Positions 28,962 to 38,999 of a stretch of DNA of 64,000 nucleotides are shown here, one piece after another. The stretch's first letter is position 1. Each line of letters opens with the position of its first letter. Source of the stretch: Thiosocius sp963753845 (lineage in GTDB: Bacteria; Pseudomonadota; Gammaproteobacteria; Chromatiales; Chromatiaceae); contig CAVWEI010000006.1 in the NCBI GenBank assembly GCA_963753845.1, positions 186,001-250,000 of the forward strand, given 5' to 3'. The position numbers were made by a program, and so were the translations under genes. The notes below the pieces were generated by a model. The model worked only from the letters and a program-made list of their open reading frames with translations. It was not told where the DNA came from and made no database searches.

Positions 28962-29007
28962 TTGATATCTGGATAAGAATATTCTATATAAGAGTTTATT
29001 AATAAAC
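28962..29007 (+). promoter_or_regulatory. Promoter with two AT-rich palindromes before the RND operon
   Basis: TTGATA (28962-28967), a 17-base spacer and TATATA (28985-28990) form a good sigma-70 promoter. A 10-base perfect palindrome AGAATATTCT (28976-28985) touches the -10 and a 14-base perfect palindrome GTTTATTAATAAAC (28994-29007) covers the likely start site. This is a typical repressor arrangement; the ArsR-type regulator at 27326 is a possible but unproven ligand. Confidence 0.7.
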
Positions 29008-29021
29008 CTGAGGGGGTTGAG

Positions 29022-30077
29022 ATGGTTCCGATTAAACCCTGGTTGCTGCGCGGGCTGGTGCTGACCCTGGTTTCGGGCACCTCGCTGGCCGCGGCAACCG
29101 AGCTGGATACGGTGCCGGCCACGCGCGTGGACCTGCCGCGCGTCTTTCGTCTGGATGGTGTCGTCGAGGCGGTCAACCGCGGGACCTTGTCCGCACAGAC
29201 ATCCGGGCGTGTGGTCGCGGTGAACTTCGACGTCGATGACTTTGTCCGCCGGGGCGACGTGCTGGTGTCGATCGAGGACAGCGAACACCAGACCCAGGTC
29301 GACCAGGCGCAGGCCAACCTGCAGGCCGCGACCTCCAGGCGCGCGGACACCGAGAAAGAGTTCAGGCGCATAGAGGGCGTGTTCGCCAAGCAGGCGGTCT
29401 CCAAGGCCGATATGGACAAGGTCACCGCGGCGCTGGACCAGGCGCGGGCGGGTGAAATGGCTGCCAGGGCCGCGCTGGAGCAGGCGCTTCAGCAGGTCGA
29501 GTACACCCGGGTGAAGGCGCCTTACAACGGCATCGTGACCGAACGCCTGATCGAGGTCGGGGAAACGGCGCAGCCCGGGCGGCCGCTGATGTCCGGTCTG
29601 TCGCTCGACAGCATGCGGATCAGCGTCGATGTGCCGCAGAACCTTGTGGATTCGATCCGCAAGGAGCGCAAGGCAAAGGCCGAGATCGGGGGGCAATGGG
29701 TGGCCGCCGAAGAGGTCACTGTATTTCCGGTCGCCGATCCGCGTTCGGACACCTTCGAGGTGCGCCTGAGCCTGCCGGATGGGGTCGAGGGCGTGTTTCC
29801 GGGCATGTACGTGAAGGTCGGTTTCGTCGCCGGGGCCCAGCCCAGTCTGGTGGTTCCGCTGTCGGCGGTGGTGTTGCGGTCCGAGGTGGTCGCCGTATAC
29901 GTGGTCGATGGCGAAGGCCGGGTGCATTTCCGCCATGTGCGTCTGGGTTCTCCTGCCGGGCCGGAGCACGTCAGCGTGCTTTCCGGGGTGGATGAGGGTG
30001 AGCTGCTCGCCACCGACCCGGTGGCGGCAGGGATAGCGTTGAAAGCACAGCGCCAGGGACGCATGGGCGATGAATAA
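29022..30077 (+). CDS. RND efflux periplasmic adaptor (membrane fusion protein)
   Basis: A 351-residue protein behind GAGGGGGTTGAG, with a signal peptide (about 1-27). The adaptor order is visible: a first beta-barrel/lipoyl half (LSAQTSGRVVAVNFDVDDFV), an alpha-helical hairpin (about 90-160, Gln/Ala/Arg-rich), the second lipoyl half (VKAPYNGIVTERLIEVGETA) and a beta-barrel to the C-terminus. No lipobox Cys is present, so it is soluble or peptide-anchored. It bridges the RND pump to an outer membrane channel, which is not encoded nearby. It overlaps the pump gene by 8 bases. Confidence 0.9.
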   Translation: MVPIKPWLLRGLVLTLVSGTSLAAATELDTVPATRVDLPRVFRLDGVVEAVNRGTLSAQTSGRVVAVNFDVDDFVRRGDVLVSIEDSEHQTQVDQAQANLQAATSRRADTEKEFRRIEGVFAKQAVSKADMDKVTAALDQARAGEMAARAALEQALQQVEYTRVKAPYNGIVTERLIEVGETAQPGRPLMSGLSLDSMRISVDVPQNLVDSIRKERKAKAEIGGQWVAAEEVTVFPVADPRSDTFEVRLSLPDGVEGVFPGMYVKVGFVAGAQPSLVVPLSAVVLRSEVVAVYVVDGEGRVHFRHVRLGSPAGPEHVSVLSGVDEGELLATDPVAAGIALKAQRQGRMGDE

Positions 30078-33000
30078 GCTCGGATTCTCCGGATCGATAG
30101 CGCGGCGCTTCCAGTCCACCCAGATAACACCGCTGCTGGCGCTGGTCGGGCTGCTGCTGGGCGTGTTTGCGGTGCTGGTGACGCCGCGCGAGGAAGAGCC
30201 GCAGATCAATGTGACCTTCGCCAACGTCTTCATCCCTTTCCCGGGCGCATCGGCGCGCGAGGTGGAGAGTCTGGTCGCGTCTCCTGCCGAACAGGTGCTG
30301 GACGAGATCGACGGTATCGAACACGTGTACTCGACCTCGATGCCCGGCATGGCGGTATTGACCGTGCAGTATCTGGTCGGTGAAGACCGTACCGACGCGA
30401 TAGTGCGCCTTTACAGCAAGATCATGTCGAACCAGGACTGGTTGCCGGCCGGTGTCGGTGTGGGTCAGCCGATCGTCAAGCCCAAGGGCATCGACGATGT
30501 TCCGATCGTGACCGTTACGCTCTGGTCGGATGACGGAAGCACGGGTGCATTCGAGCTCGGTCAGGTCGCGCACGCCATCGAGTCCGAACTCAAGCGCGTA
30601 CCGGGGACGCGCGACATCTATACCATCGGGGCCACCGACCACGTGGTCAGGGTGGAACTCGATCCGCAGGCGCTGGCCTCGCACGGCCTGGATCCACGTG
30701 ACCTGCGCGGTGCCCTGCAGTCCGCCAACGTGACACGTGACAACATTCGCGTCCAGGCCAACGACAGCGAGCTGCTGGTGCAGGCGGGTGTCTTCCTCAG
30801 CAATGCCGACGAGATCGAAGACCTCGTGGTCGGTGTGCATGAGGGCAAGCCGGTGTTCCTGCGAGATGTTGCGACCGTCCACCCTGGTCCGGGCGAGCCT
30901 TCGAACTATGTCTGGACTGGGGCAGGCCCCGCAAGCACGGACGCGCGGTTGCGCAATGCGGTCGAGGCGCCGGCGGTCACCCTCGCGATCGCCAAGAAAC
31001 CGGGCACCAACGCGGTTGAGATCGCAAAGCGCGTGATCGACCGTTTCGAGCAGTTGCAGGGTATCTATATCCCGGATGGCATTGGGGTCCAGGTGACGCG
31101 AAACTATGGCGCCACAGCCGACACCAAGGCCAAGAAACTGATTACCAAGCTGGTATTCGCGACCGCTTCCGTGGTGCTCCTGGTGCTGTTTGCACTGGGC
31201 TGGCGCGAGGCGATCATTGTCGGCTCTGCGGTCGTGGTGACCCTTGCTGCCACCCTGTTCGCGTCCTGGGCCTGGGGCTTCACGCTCAACCGTGTTTCAT
31301 TATTTGCCCTGATCTTCTCGATCGGCATCCTGGTAGATGACGCCATCGTCGTGGTCGAGAACATACACCGACACCTGGCGATGGGTGCGAAGCGACTGGT
31401 GGACGCCATACCGGCGGCGGTCGACGAGGTCGGCGGGCCGACCATTCTCGCCACCTTTACGGTGATCGCGGCGCTGCTGCCGATGGCCTTCGTCACCGGT
31501 CTGATGGGCCCCTATATGAGCCCAATCCCGATCAACGCCTCGCTCGGCATGCTGATCTCCCTGATGGTTGCCTTCGTGTTCACGCCCGTGGATGAGCAAT
31601 CGCATGCTCGCCAGTGTGGCCAGGAAGTTCGAGGCACATACCCACGAGCACGAGGGCAGCCCGGCGCTGGAGCGGTTTTTCGACCGCCTGATGTCGCCCT
31701 TTCTGCTCGGCGTGAAGGGTTTCCGCAACCGCTGGAAGCTACTGATGGGTGTGCTGGCGCTGATCCTGCTTTCCATCATGCTGGTGTTTGGCAAGGCGGT
31801 GATCCTCAAGATGCTGCCGTTCGACAACAAGTCGGAACTTCAGATCGTCCTGGACATGCCCGAAGGCACCAGCCTGGAACGCACCACGCGGGTGTTGAAC
31901 GAGATCACGCAATTCCTGGCGACGGTACCCGAGGTCGCCGACTATCAAGTTTATTCAGGGACCGCCGCGCCGATCAGTTTCAACGGCCTTGTGCGCCAGT
32001 ACTACCTGCGCGAGGGTGCCCACCTCGGCGACATCCAGGTGAACCTGGTCGATGCCAAGCGGCGCGAACGCAAGAGTCACGAGGTGGCGCGGTCGCTGCG
32101 CGCGCCGGTGCAGGCGATCGCGAAGCGTTATGAGGGCAATGCCAAGATCGTCGAGGTCCCGCCCGGCCCGCCGGTGATGTCGCCCCTGGTGGCCGAGGTC
32201 TACGGCCTGGATTACGAGGGTCAGATCGCGGCGGCCAAGGCGGTACGGCGCACCTTCGAGGCGACTGCCGACATCGTCGACGTGGACGACTCCGTGGAAT
32301 ACCCGTCCGACAAGGGCGTGGTGATCGTCGATCGGGCCAAGGCATCGCGACTGGGGGTGCCGCAGAGCGCGGTCGTCGATGCACTGGGGATTGCCCTGGG
32401 TGGCGAGGACATGAGCTATCTGCACGCCAGCCACTACAAGTACGCGGTACCGGTAAGGGTGCGTTACAGTGAGCCCGACCGGGCCGACCTGTCGCAGGTG
32501 CTGGCGCTCAAGGTGCGCAGCGAGACCGGTGCCCTGGTGCCCCTGTCGGAGGTGGTGACGGTGGTGCCCACGGTGCGCGAGTTCAGTATCCAGCACAAGG
32601 ACCTGTTGCCGGTGGTGTACGTGACCGGTGACATGGCCGGGGATACCGACAGCCCGCTGTACGGGTTGTTCGAGATCTCGGCGCAGCTGGAACAGCAGGG
32701 CGGGCCCGAGCAATGGATGCTTTCGCAACCGCTTAATCCCTACGACTACAGCGTCAAGTGGGACGGTGAGTGGCAAGTGACCTACGACACCTTCCGCGAC
32801 ATGGGGATCGCTTACTCGGTCGGCCTGCTGCTGATCTACCTGCTGGTGGTGGCGCAGTTCCGCTCCTACCTGGTGCCCCTGGTGATCATGGCGCCCATCC
32901 CGCTGACGGTGATCGGTATCCTCCCGGGACACGCCATCATGCAGTGGCTGACCGGATCCGGGCAGTTCACCGCCACCTCGATGATCGGCATGATCGCACT

Positions 33001-33307
33001 GGCGGGGATCATCGTGCGTAACTCGATCCTGCTGGTCGATTTCATCAACCAGGAGGTGCGTGCGGGCGTGGCTCTCGATCGAGCGGTGGTGCGCGCGGCG
33101 GCGGTGCGGGCCAAACCCATCGTGCTGACCGGGCTGGCAGCGATGGCGGGCGCCTTCTTCATTCTCGACGACCCGATCTTTTCCGGGCTCGCGGTATCAC
33201 TGATTTCCGGCCTTCTGGTATCGACGATACTGACCCTGGTGATCATCCCCGTCGTCTATTTCGGAGTGATGTGCAAGCGCTTGGACAGCATCCGCAAAAG
33301 TGCTTAG
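30070..33307 (+). pseudogene. RND efflux pump permease, interrupted by one-base frameshift
   Basis: The frame from 30070 encodes a normal RND N-terminal half: helix 1, the first porter domain, helices 2-6 with GILVDDAIVVVENI. It then turns into unrelated sequence after VAFVFTP near 31585 and ends at 32133. The other half, from about PWMSNRML (31590), continues in the next frame to 33307 with the second porter domain and helices 7-12. Removing one C from the CCC at 31584-31586 restores a continuous protein of about 1078 residues, normal for the family. As written the pump is broken; an assembly indel is likely because both halves look fully conserved. Substrate unknown. Confidence 0.85.
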
Positions 33308-33705
33308 CGACCACGCGGGATTTGAGACCGACACACAGAACAAACCCCGCAACCGCGGGGCTTGTTCTGCACAGCTTTTCGGAGTGGGTCAACCAACTCC
33401 ACGGGAGTCCCGTCTTGCCGATCCCGGGGAGTCCACCCGTATGATTGCTCCGGTCGCCCCGGCAGACTGACCGCGACCTGCGGCCCAACCCCACCGGATT
33501 CTTCCAGGCTCACATGGGTGTTCCCCAGGTGAATCGACATCGCCGATCCATGTCGGCGGTATTGCTGGCCGAAGCCAGTACGGACAAGCGTAATGCCTGT
33601 GGCCAAGGTGTACAGGGTGGGCAAATACCTAAGGGAATACCCCTGGATGTTGTAAGTCTATGAGATGTAAGGATTCGTTGGCCACGCCCGGATCGGCGTT
33701 CTTGC
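33308..33705. other. Intergenic region, no gene
   Basis: 398 bases between the RND gene and the convergent TraB gene. It holds the hairpin at 33338-33367. A 106-codon minus-strand frame lacks protein-like composition and a ribosome site, so I do not call it. Confidence 0.45.
33338..33367. terminator. Hairpin terminator after the RND gene
   Basis: Arms GAACAAACCCCGC and GCGGGGCTTGTTC pair over 12 of 13 positions around a 4-base loop, 30 bases after the pump stop codon. The U-tract is weak (CTTGTT), so efficiency is uncertain. Confidence 0.55.
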
Positions 33706-34929
33706 TCAACCGTTAAGCCGGTCGTAAATAAGGAAACCCGCGATATAGGTTCCCGCCGCCGATCCCAGGGTGCTGAGCAGAAACACCAGCAGGGTGCGCG
33801 ACACGCGGTTGCGCCACCATCCGCGCAATTCCGTGGTGTCGTGTCGCAGGCTGCTGAAATCGCCGACGCGCGGTTTGCGCAACCATAGCTCGGCGGCGGC
33901 GGTGACCATGCCGGCGCCGATGGTTGGATTGAGGGAGGTGATGGGGGCGGCGAGGAAGGCAGTCACGACGGTGAGCGGATGTGCCGTGGCCAACAGTGCG
34001 CCCAGCGCCGAGAGGCCGCCGTTGATCAGCACCCAGTCGCGGACCAGCTGCCAGCCGAGGTCCGGGTTGCGTGTGAAACCGAGGTAAAACCCCGTCATCA
34101 CCAGGGCCACGATGACCCAGGGAATGAGCTTCGGCCAGCGTGACTTGGGTGGCACCGCATCGAGTTGCCGCAGGGTTTCGGCCGGGTCTTCGCGGTCCCC
34201 GAGGTGCTCGGCGATCCCCTTCAGGTGGCCGGCGCCGACCACTGCAAGGATGGGGCGCCCGGGGTGCTGCGCCGCGGCCTCGCGCAGCTTGGCCGCCATG
34301 TAGCGATCACGTTCGGCGATCAGTGGCTGGTAAAGGTCGTCACGGTCGTGCGCGAACTCCGCGAAGGTGGTCTCCAGGACATCCCCCTCCTTGAGGTGCT
34401 CGATATCCTCTTCGCTGACCTCCTCGCGGGACACCAGGCTGGTGACCAGGCCACTGAACAGAATGGCCCGACGCCACCAGCTCAGGTTGCGCGCGGTCCG
34501 TTTCAGGGTGGTGCCGATCTCGCGGTCGATCAGCACCACCGGCAGGCCGTGTACTTCGGCCTGGGTCACGGCCATGCGCATCTCGGCGCCCGGCTCGATC
34601 CCCAGCTGTTCGCCCAGGCGTTGCTGGTAGGCCGCCATCGCCAGGTTGGCCATGACCATCGACGCCTTGCCCTCTCGCAGGACCTGCATCAGGTCGAGCT
34701 GTGCCAGACGGTCCGGGTTGTTCAGGGCGTCGAAGCGGCTCGGGCAAAGCTCGATGGCTACCGCCTGGTAGGCCTTGCTGTCGAGCTCGGCCGCGACCTG
34801 TTCCGCGCTGCTGCGCGATACATGGGCCGTACCGAGCAGGGTGACCAGGGTTTCCCCGACCTTGACCTCTCGCAGCAGGGCCAACGTATCGTCCTTGACC
34901 TGGCCTGTGGCATCCTCGACTACCGACAT
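33706..34929 (-). CDS. TraB/PrgY/GumN family membrane protein
   Basis: A 407-residue protein behind GAGGAGTCACC. The N-terminal TraB domain (about 20-260) has the first conserved GTAHVSRSS motif (near 33), a central conserved Arg/Glu block (DREIGTTLKRTARN) and the closing VVGAGHLKGI motif. This fold is related to TIKI/EreA-like metalloproteases with conserved Gly-x-x-His and Glu. The C-terminal part has three to four transmembrane helices. Enterococcal TraB/PrgY block pheromone activity; in proteobacteria the role is unknown. Monocistronic. Confidence 0.82.
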   Translation of the reverse strand: MSVVEDATGQVKDDTLALLREVKVGETLVTLLGTAHVSRSSAEQVAAELDSKAYQAVAIELCPSRFDALNNPDRLAQLDLMQVLREGKASMVMANLAMAAYQQRLGEQLGIEPGAEMRMAVTQAEVHGLPVVLIDREIGTTLKRTARNLSWWRRAILFSGLVTSLVSREEVSEEDIEHLKEGDVLETTFAEFAHDRDDLYQPLIAERDRYMAAKLREAAAQHPGRPILAVVGAGHLKGIAEHLGDREDPAETLRQLDAVPPKSRWPKLIPWVIVALVMTGFYLGFTRNPDLGWQLVRDWVLINGGLSALGALLATAHPLTVVTAFLAAPITSLNPTIGAGMVTAAAELWLRKPRVGDFSSLRHDTTELRGWWRNRVSRTLLVFLLSTLGSAAGTYIAGFLIYDRLNG

Positions 34930-35010
34930 TGGTGACTCCTCGCTTGGGGCCCGCCATCATAACAGTCCACGCCCGGTGACAGCCCGCCGCAGGGTGATTA
35001 CCATGCACCG

Positions 35011-35427
35011 ATGAGCAAAATGATGAAGTATCCCATCCGCACCCTTGGCATCGTCCTGACGCTGCTGCTTGGCGCCTGCAATACCAACCCGTTTTCGGAA
35101 CAGCCTGACAAACTCACTACCACGGCGAAGACCTTCGAGGGTACGGTCCGCTGGGGCAACCTGCAGCAGATGTATGCCTTCCTGAAGAAGGACCCCTCGA
35201 AAACGGTCGAGATAGCCGAAGGCCTGGACAACGTACGCGTGACCTCATACGAACTGCTCTCCCCGCTGTCGAAAGAGAGTGATATGCGCTGGCGTCAGAC
35301 GGTGCTGATCGACTATGTCCTGATCGACCGGCAGGTGGTGCGTCAGGTGGTCGACGAACAGGTCTGGTTCAGCGATGACGATGGCGTGAGCTGGTATCGG
35401 GAGCAGCCTTTGCCTGCGTTCAATTAG
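35011..35427 (+). CDS. Small lipoprotein
   Basis: A 138-residue protein with an N-terminal lipoprotein signal: basic MSKMMKYPIR, a hydrophobic core and the lipobox LLGAC (Cys24). The mature domain is small, mixed alpha/beta, with Trp and charged residues (KTFEGTVRWGNLQQMYAFL) and no enzyme motif. Start could also be the ATGs at 35020 or 35023. The residue after Cys is Asn, not Asp, so sorting to the outer membrane is expected. The family is not recognised with certainty. Confidence 0.75.
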   Translation: MSKMMKYPIRTLGIVLTLLLGACNTNPFSEQPDKLTTTAKTFEGTVRWGNLQQMYAFLKKDPSKTVEIAEGLDNVRVTSYELLSPLSKESDMRWRQTVLIDYVLIDRQVVRQVVDEQVWFSDDDGVSWYREQPLPAFN

Positions 35428-35535
35428 CCCTTGCGTTCGTTGCCGGCCTCCAGCGGCGGCGCAAGCGTGTCGACAGCGAATCCCGCGACCGCCGCGGGTT
35501 GATAGGCGGCCCCACTGCTCGCAGCATTCGCATGC

Positions 35536-37022
35536 ATGAAGAGTCTCCGCGAACTGCGATTCGACAACACCTATGCACGCCTGCCGGCCGGCTTTCACTC
35601 GCGTGTGAACCCCGCGCCGCTCGCGGGGGCGCACATGGTCAGTGTGAGCCCGGCAGCGGCCGGTCTGCTGGATCTTGCCGTGGAAGGCCTGCATGGCCCT
35701 GAGGCACTGGCCTGGCTTGGCGGTGAACAGCCCCTGCCTGGCGGTGACCCGGTGGCGATGTGCTACGCCGGCCACCAGTTCGGGCATTTTGTCCCGCAAC
35801 TCGGCGATGGCCGCGCCATGATCCTGGGCGAGGTCGTCACCGCGCCGGGTGCGCGCTGGGAGCTGCAGCTCAAGGGGTCCGGTCTGACCCCCTACTCGCG
35901 CGATGGCGACGGACGGGCGGTCCTGCGCTCGAGCATCCGCGAGTACCTGTGTTCGGAGGCGATGCACGCCCAGGGCATCCCGACCACGCGTGCGCTCTGC
36001 CTGCTCGGCAGCGACGAAGAGGTCTACCGCGAACGTATCGAGCGTGGTGCGCTGCTGGTGCGCATGGCGCCCAGCCACGTGCGCTTCGGTTCTTTCGAGG
36101 TGTTTTTCCACCGCGGGCAATACGACCAGTTGCGGCAGCTGGCCGACTACGTGATCGGCCATGATTATCCGCATCTGTCCGGACAGGCCCGACCCTATGC
36201 AGCGCTGCTGGGCGAGGTGGTGTCGCGCACCGCGCGACTCCTGGCGCAATGGCAGCTGGTCGGTTTTTCGCACGGGGTCATGAATACAGACAATATGTCG
36301 ATCCTTGGCCTGACCCTGGACTACGGTCCGTTCGGTTTCCTGGATGCCTATGAGCCCGGGTTCATCTGCAATCACTCGGATCACCGCGGGCGCTATGCCT
36401 TCGATCAGCAGCCCTCGATCGGCCTGTGGAACCTGAGTTGCCTGGCCCAGGCGATGCTGCCACTGTTCGATGCCGACGACGGCGAGGCGGCCGCCGCAGA
36501 GGCCCGGGAGTTGCTGGCCGGATACGAGCCGGTGCTCGTACGGACCTATGCAGAGGGTATGCGCGCCAAGCTGGGCCTGCTCGATGAGCGTGATGAAGAC
36601 GGGCATCTGGGCTCGCGGCTGCTCGACCTGATGCAGGCGGGCCGGGTCGACTACACCAATCTGTTTCGCGACATGGCCGACCTGAGACTGGACGATCCCG
36701 CCAGCCATGCCCCCTGCGTGACCGCTTCATCGACCGCGCAGGGTTCGATGCCTGGGTGTCGGACTACCGCACCCGCCTGCGCGCCGAGAACAGCGACGAT
36801 GCACGGCGGCGTGCCGCCATGCAGGCGGTGAATCCACGCTACGTGTTGCGCAATTACCTGGTGCAACGGGCGATAGAGCAGGCCGAACAGGGTGACTACG
36901 CCGAGATCGACCGCCTGCTCGTCCTGCTGTCACGGCCTTTCGATGACCAGCCCGGGATGCAGGCATACGCCAGTGAGCCGCCGGACCGGGGGCGTCACCT
37001 GGAAGTCAGCTGCTCGTCTTGA
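35536..37022 (+). pseudogene. selO: Protein adenylyltransferase SelO (YdiU), interrupted by one-base frameshift
   Basis: The first frame (35536-36831) carries the SelO pseudokinase core: ELQLKGSGLTPYSRDGDGRA, RSSIREYLCSEAMH, the metal-binding HGVMNTDNMS and DYGPFGFLDAYEP. It derails after DPASHAP near 36710. The remaining C-terminus (DAWVSDYRTRL to VSCSS at 37022) lies in the next frame. Adding one C to the CCCCC at about 36710-36714 joins them into about 495 residues, the family length, ending with the typical Cys-Ser-Ser. SelO transfers AMP to Ser/Thr/Tyr of redox proteins. The intact flanks suggest a sequence error rather than a dead gene. Note the Cys position is Sec in some homologues. 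Confidence 0.88.
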
Positions 37023-37066
37023 GCCGTGTTCTAATCTGTCCGAGTATTCCTGACCTGCGGAACCCC

Positions 37067-37750
37067 ATGGCGATACCTTTCAGTCAACTGCCCGGCCGGC
37101 ACGAGCGTCATTATCGGCGCAGGTTGGACAATCCTCTTTTTCCCGGCGATCCGGCCAAGCTGGACGAAGCGTTGCTGTTGGAGATGCAGCGCCTCGATCA
37201 CGAGGAGCTGCTGGCATTTCTCACCGAGCTGCGCCAGGCGGTGCAGCGTGCGGTGGACCTGAAGCCGAACGAGGGCAGCGAGGTGATCCTGGGCCTCAAG
37301 GAGCAGCTCGACCGCCTGTACGAGGTCTCGGCCGGGCTGGCGGATGACCAGGCCGCCAATCAGCGCGCGCTGGCACAGCTGATCGAGGTCATCATGCGCA
37401 ACGTCGAACGCAGTGCGGCGGGGGACGCGCAGGCGCTGGATGAACTGGCGCAGGAACGGGTCGCGCGGGCGGCGCAGTTCGAGCTGCTTGCCTGGCCCCT
37501 GGTCGCCGACCTCTTGCATCCGCACAGCACCATCGGTGCCGACGAGCTTGCAGCCAGTCTGTTGTCAGAGAGCGGGGAGTCCCTGGCGGCGGGCTTGCAG
37601 CTGTTCGACCTCGAGCAGCTGAGCCAGCTGTTTGCCGATGCGCAGCAATACCTCCAGGCATGCGTCGAACCACCCCCCGATGCCGCTGCGCGCCTGGGAC
37701 AGATCGGTGCCCGGCTGGCGCAGCTGCGCCAGCAGACGACCCTGAACTGA
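37067..37750 (+). CDS. Unknown coiled-coil/helical protein
   Basis: A 227-residue soluble protein from the ATG at 37067; an in-frame TTG at 37019 overlaps the selO stop. The first 35 residues are basic with an aromatic patch (GRHERHYRRRLDNPLFPGD). The rest is almost all helix, rich in Leu, Ala, Gln and Glu with heptad-like spacing (about 55-95 and 200-227). No catalytic motif. It follows selO closely and may be cotranscribed. I do not recognise a family. Confidence 0.55.
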   Translation: MAIPFSQLPGRHERHYRRRLDNPLFPGDPAKLDEALLLEMQRLDHEELLAFLTELRQAVQRAVDLKPNEGSEVILGLKEQLDRLYEVSAGLADDQAANQRALAQLIEVIMRNVERSAAGDAQALDELAQERVARAAQFELLAWPLVADLLHPHSTIGADELAASLLSESGESLAAGLQLFDLEQLSQLFADAQQYLQACVEPPPDAAARLGQIGARLAQLRQQTTLN

Positions 37751-37756
37751 GAAGGC

Positions 37757-38452
37757 CTACTGCTCGCTGAGTTCGATCTCCCCATTGATCGACACGCTCA
37801 TCTGCTGGGTCCCGGCTTCGAGCCTGGGGGGCGCCACGGCCACGTCGGCGCTGGCCTCCATCATCATCCCGCGTGCGATCGGCATGGGACTGTGGCGGCC
37901 GTCGTTGATATTGATGCGGACCACCCGGTAGCCGCTGCGGCCAAGTGTCTTGGCGATATGAGCGGCACGATCCTGGAAACGCGCAAGGGCCTGCGCGGTC
38001 AGCCCGTCGAGCTGCTCGCGGCGTTGCCCCTCGGATACCTGGTAAGCGATCGATTGCACCTGGAGCTGTTCCTGCAGTCTGCCGACCAAGTCGCCGAGCA
38101 GGCGGCCGTCGCGGCTCTCGAGCCGCAAGGACTGGTTTACCCGCCAGCCGCGGATGGTGCTCTTGTTGTAGAGGGGGCTGGTCTGGTATCCGAGCGTCTG
38201 CACCTTCACCTCGGGATGGCTCTTTGCCATATTGACCGCCCAGTCCATCCGCCGGTTGACCTCGTCTGCGGGCGCCGCCGCGTCACGACCCTCGGCCTGA
38301 GCAAACATGACCACCACCAGCAGGTCATTGTCCACCTCGATCTGGGCCGATTCGTTGAGGCTTACCCGGTTGTACTGCGCGTCGTCCGAACCCGCGAAGG
38401 CCTGGATGGAGAGAAGCGCGAGAAACAGGGCGATGATCAGGGAAGGGTGCAT
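37757..38452 (-). CDS. SIMPL/DUF541 periplasmic protein
   Basis: A 231-residue protein starting at 38452 behind GGAGGTCACCC, with a signal peptide ending AFA (about residue 20). The SIMPL (DUF541) pattern is clear: an N-terminal NRVSLNESAQIEVDNDLLVV strand pair, the repeated helix with EVKVQTLGYQTSPLY, RGWRVNQSLRLESRD, and the C-terminal strand ending in SVSINGEIEL. Relatives (YggE, BP26) form periplasmic rings and are linked to oxidative stress resistance; the mechanism is unknown. It converges on the helical protein gene. Confidence 0.85.
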   Translation of the reverse strand: MHPSLIIALFLALLSIQAFAGSDDAQYNRVSLNESAQIEVDNDLLVVVMFAQAEGRDAAAPADEVNRRMDWAVNMAKSHPEVKVQTLGYQTSPLYNKSTIRGWRVNQSLRLESRDGRLLGDLVGRLQEQLQVQSIAYQVSEGQRREQLDGLTAQALARFQDRAAHIAKTLGRSGYRVVRININDGRHSPMPIARGMMMEASADVAVAPPRLEAGTQQMSVSINGEIELSEQ

Positions 38453-38530
38453 GGGTGACCTCCAACGGTGATTGCGTGCAAGAGCATAACCCAGCAAATG
38501 AAACCGCGTTTGGTGGGGGAGATTCCCCAA

Positions 38531-38560
38531 AAAAACCCCGCAGCAGGCTGCGGGGTTTTT
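38531..38560 (-). terminator. Intrinsic terminator of the sulfur globule protein gene
   Basis: A 14-bp perfect stem (AAAAACCCCGCAGC / GCTGCGGGGTTTTT) with a 2-base loop. Read on the minus strand it is followed by a long U-run, 40 bases after the stop at 38601. A strong terminator suits a highly expressed structural protein. Confidence 0.9.
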
Positions 38561-38600
38561 GTGACCGCCAGGGCGGTCGGCAATCCGACAGTATGCCGGA

Positions 38601-38999
38601 TTACTGGGCGGCGGCTTCTGCCTCCGGGGCTACCGGTGCAACCGGCGGTGCGCCGTACGGGGCGTAGCCGTAGGGAGGTGCATAGCCGTAGGGGCCATAG
38701 CCATAGCCGCCGTAGTAGGGCGCGGAGTAGTTGTAGCCGCGGCCATAACCGTCGCCGTAGCCGTAACCGCTGCCATAGCCGCGCATATTGGTGTTGCCGC
38801 GGCCGGAGAAGTTCATGCTGAAGTCGCCGCCGCCGGATGCGTCGCCGGCGCCGTCCATCACGCTGTTGCCGTAACCGTTGCCCCAGCCGTAGCCGTTGTT
38901 GTAGTTGTTGTTCCAGCCGCGGTTGCCCCAGCCGTCACCCCACCAGGCCGACGCCTGGGCGGAAGCGATGACAATAGCGATAGCGATGAGTTTTTTCAT
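38601..38999 (-). CDS. Sulfur globule envelope protein (CV1/CV2-like)
   Basis: A 132-residue precursor with a classical signal peptide cut after ASA (residue 18). The mature protein starts with WWGDGWGNRGW. It is dominated by Gly, Tyr and Asn in YG repeats (GYGSGYGYGDGYGRGYNYS, YGYAPPYGYAPYGAPP), ending in a Pro/Ala/Glu tail. Size, export and composition match the sulfur globule proteins of purple sulfur bacteria. Those coat periplasmic sulfur deposits and resemble cytoskeletal keratin or plant cell wall proteins. Such low-complexity sequence can mislead, but SoxB in the same window supports it. It has its own promoter with consensus -35 and a strong terminator. Confidence 0.78.
   Translation of the reverse strand: MKKLIAIAIVIASAQASAWWGDGWGNRGWNNNYNNGYGWGNGYGNSVMDGAGDASGGGDFSMNFSGRGNTNMRGYGSGYGYGDGYGRGYNYSAPYYGGYGYGPYGYAPPYGYAPYGAPPVAPVAPEAEAAAQ

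Noticed and set aside
33304..33624. 106-codon minus-strand frame after the RND gene
   Set aside because: No ribosome site, overlaps the terminator hairpin, composition not protein-like.
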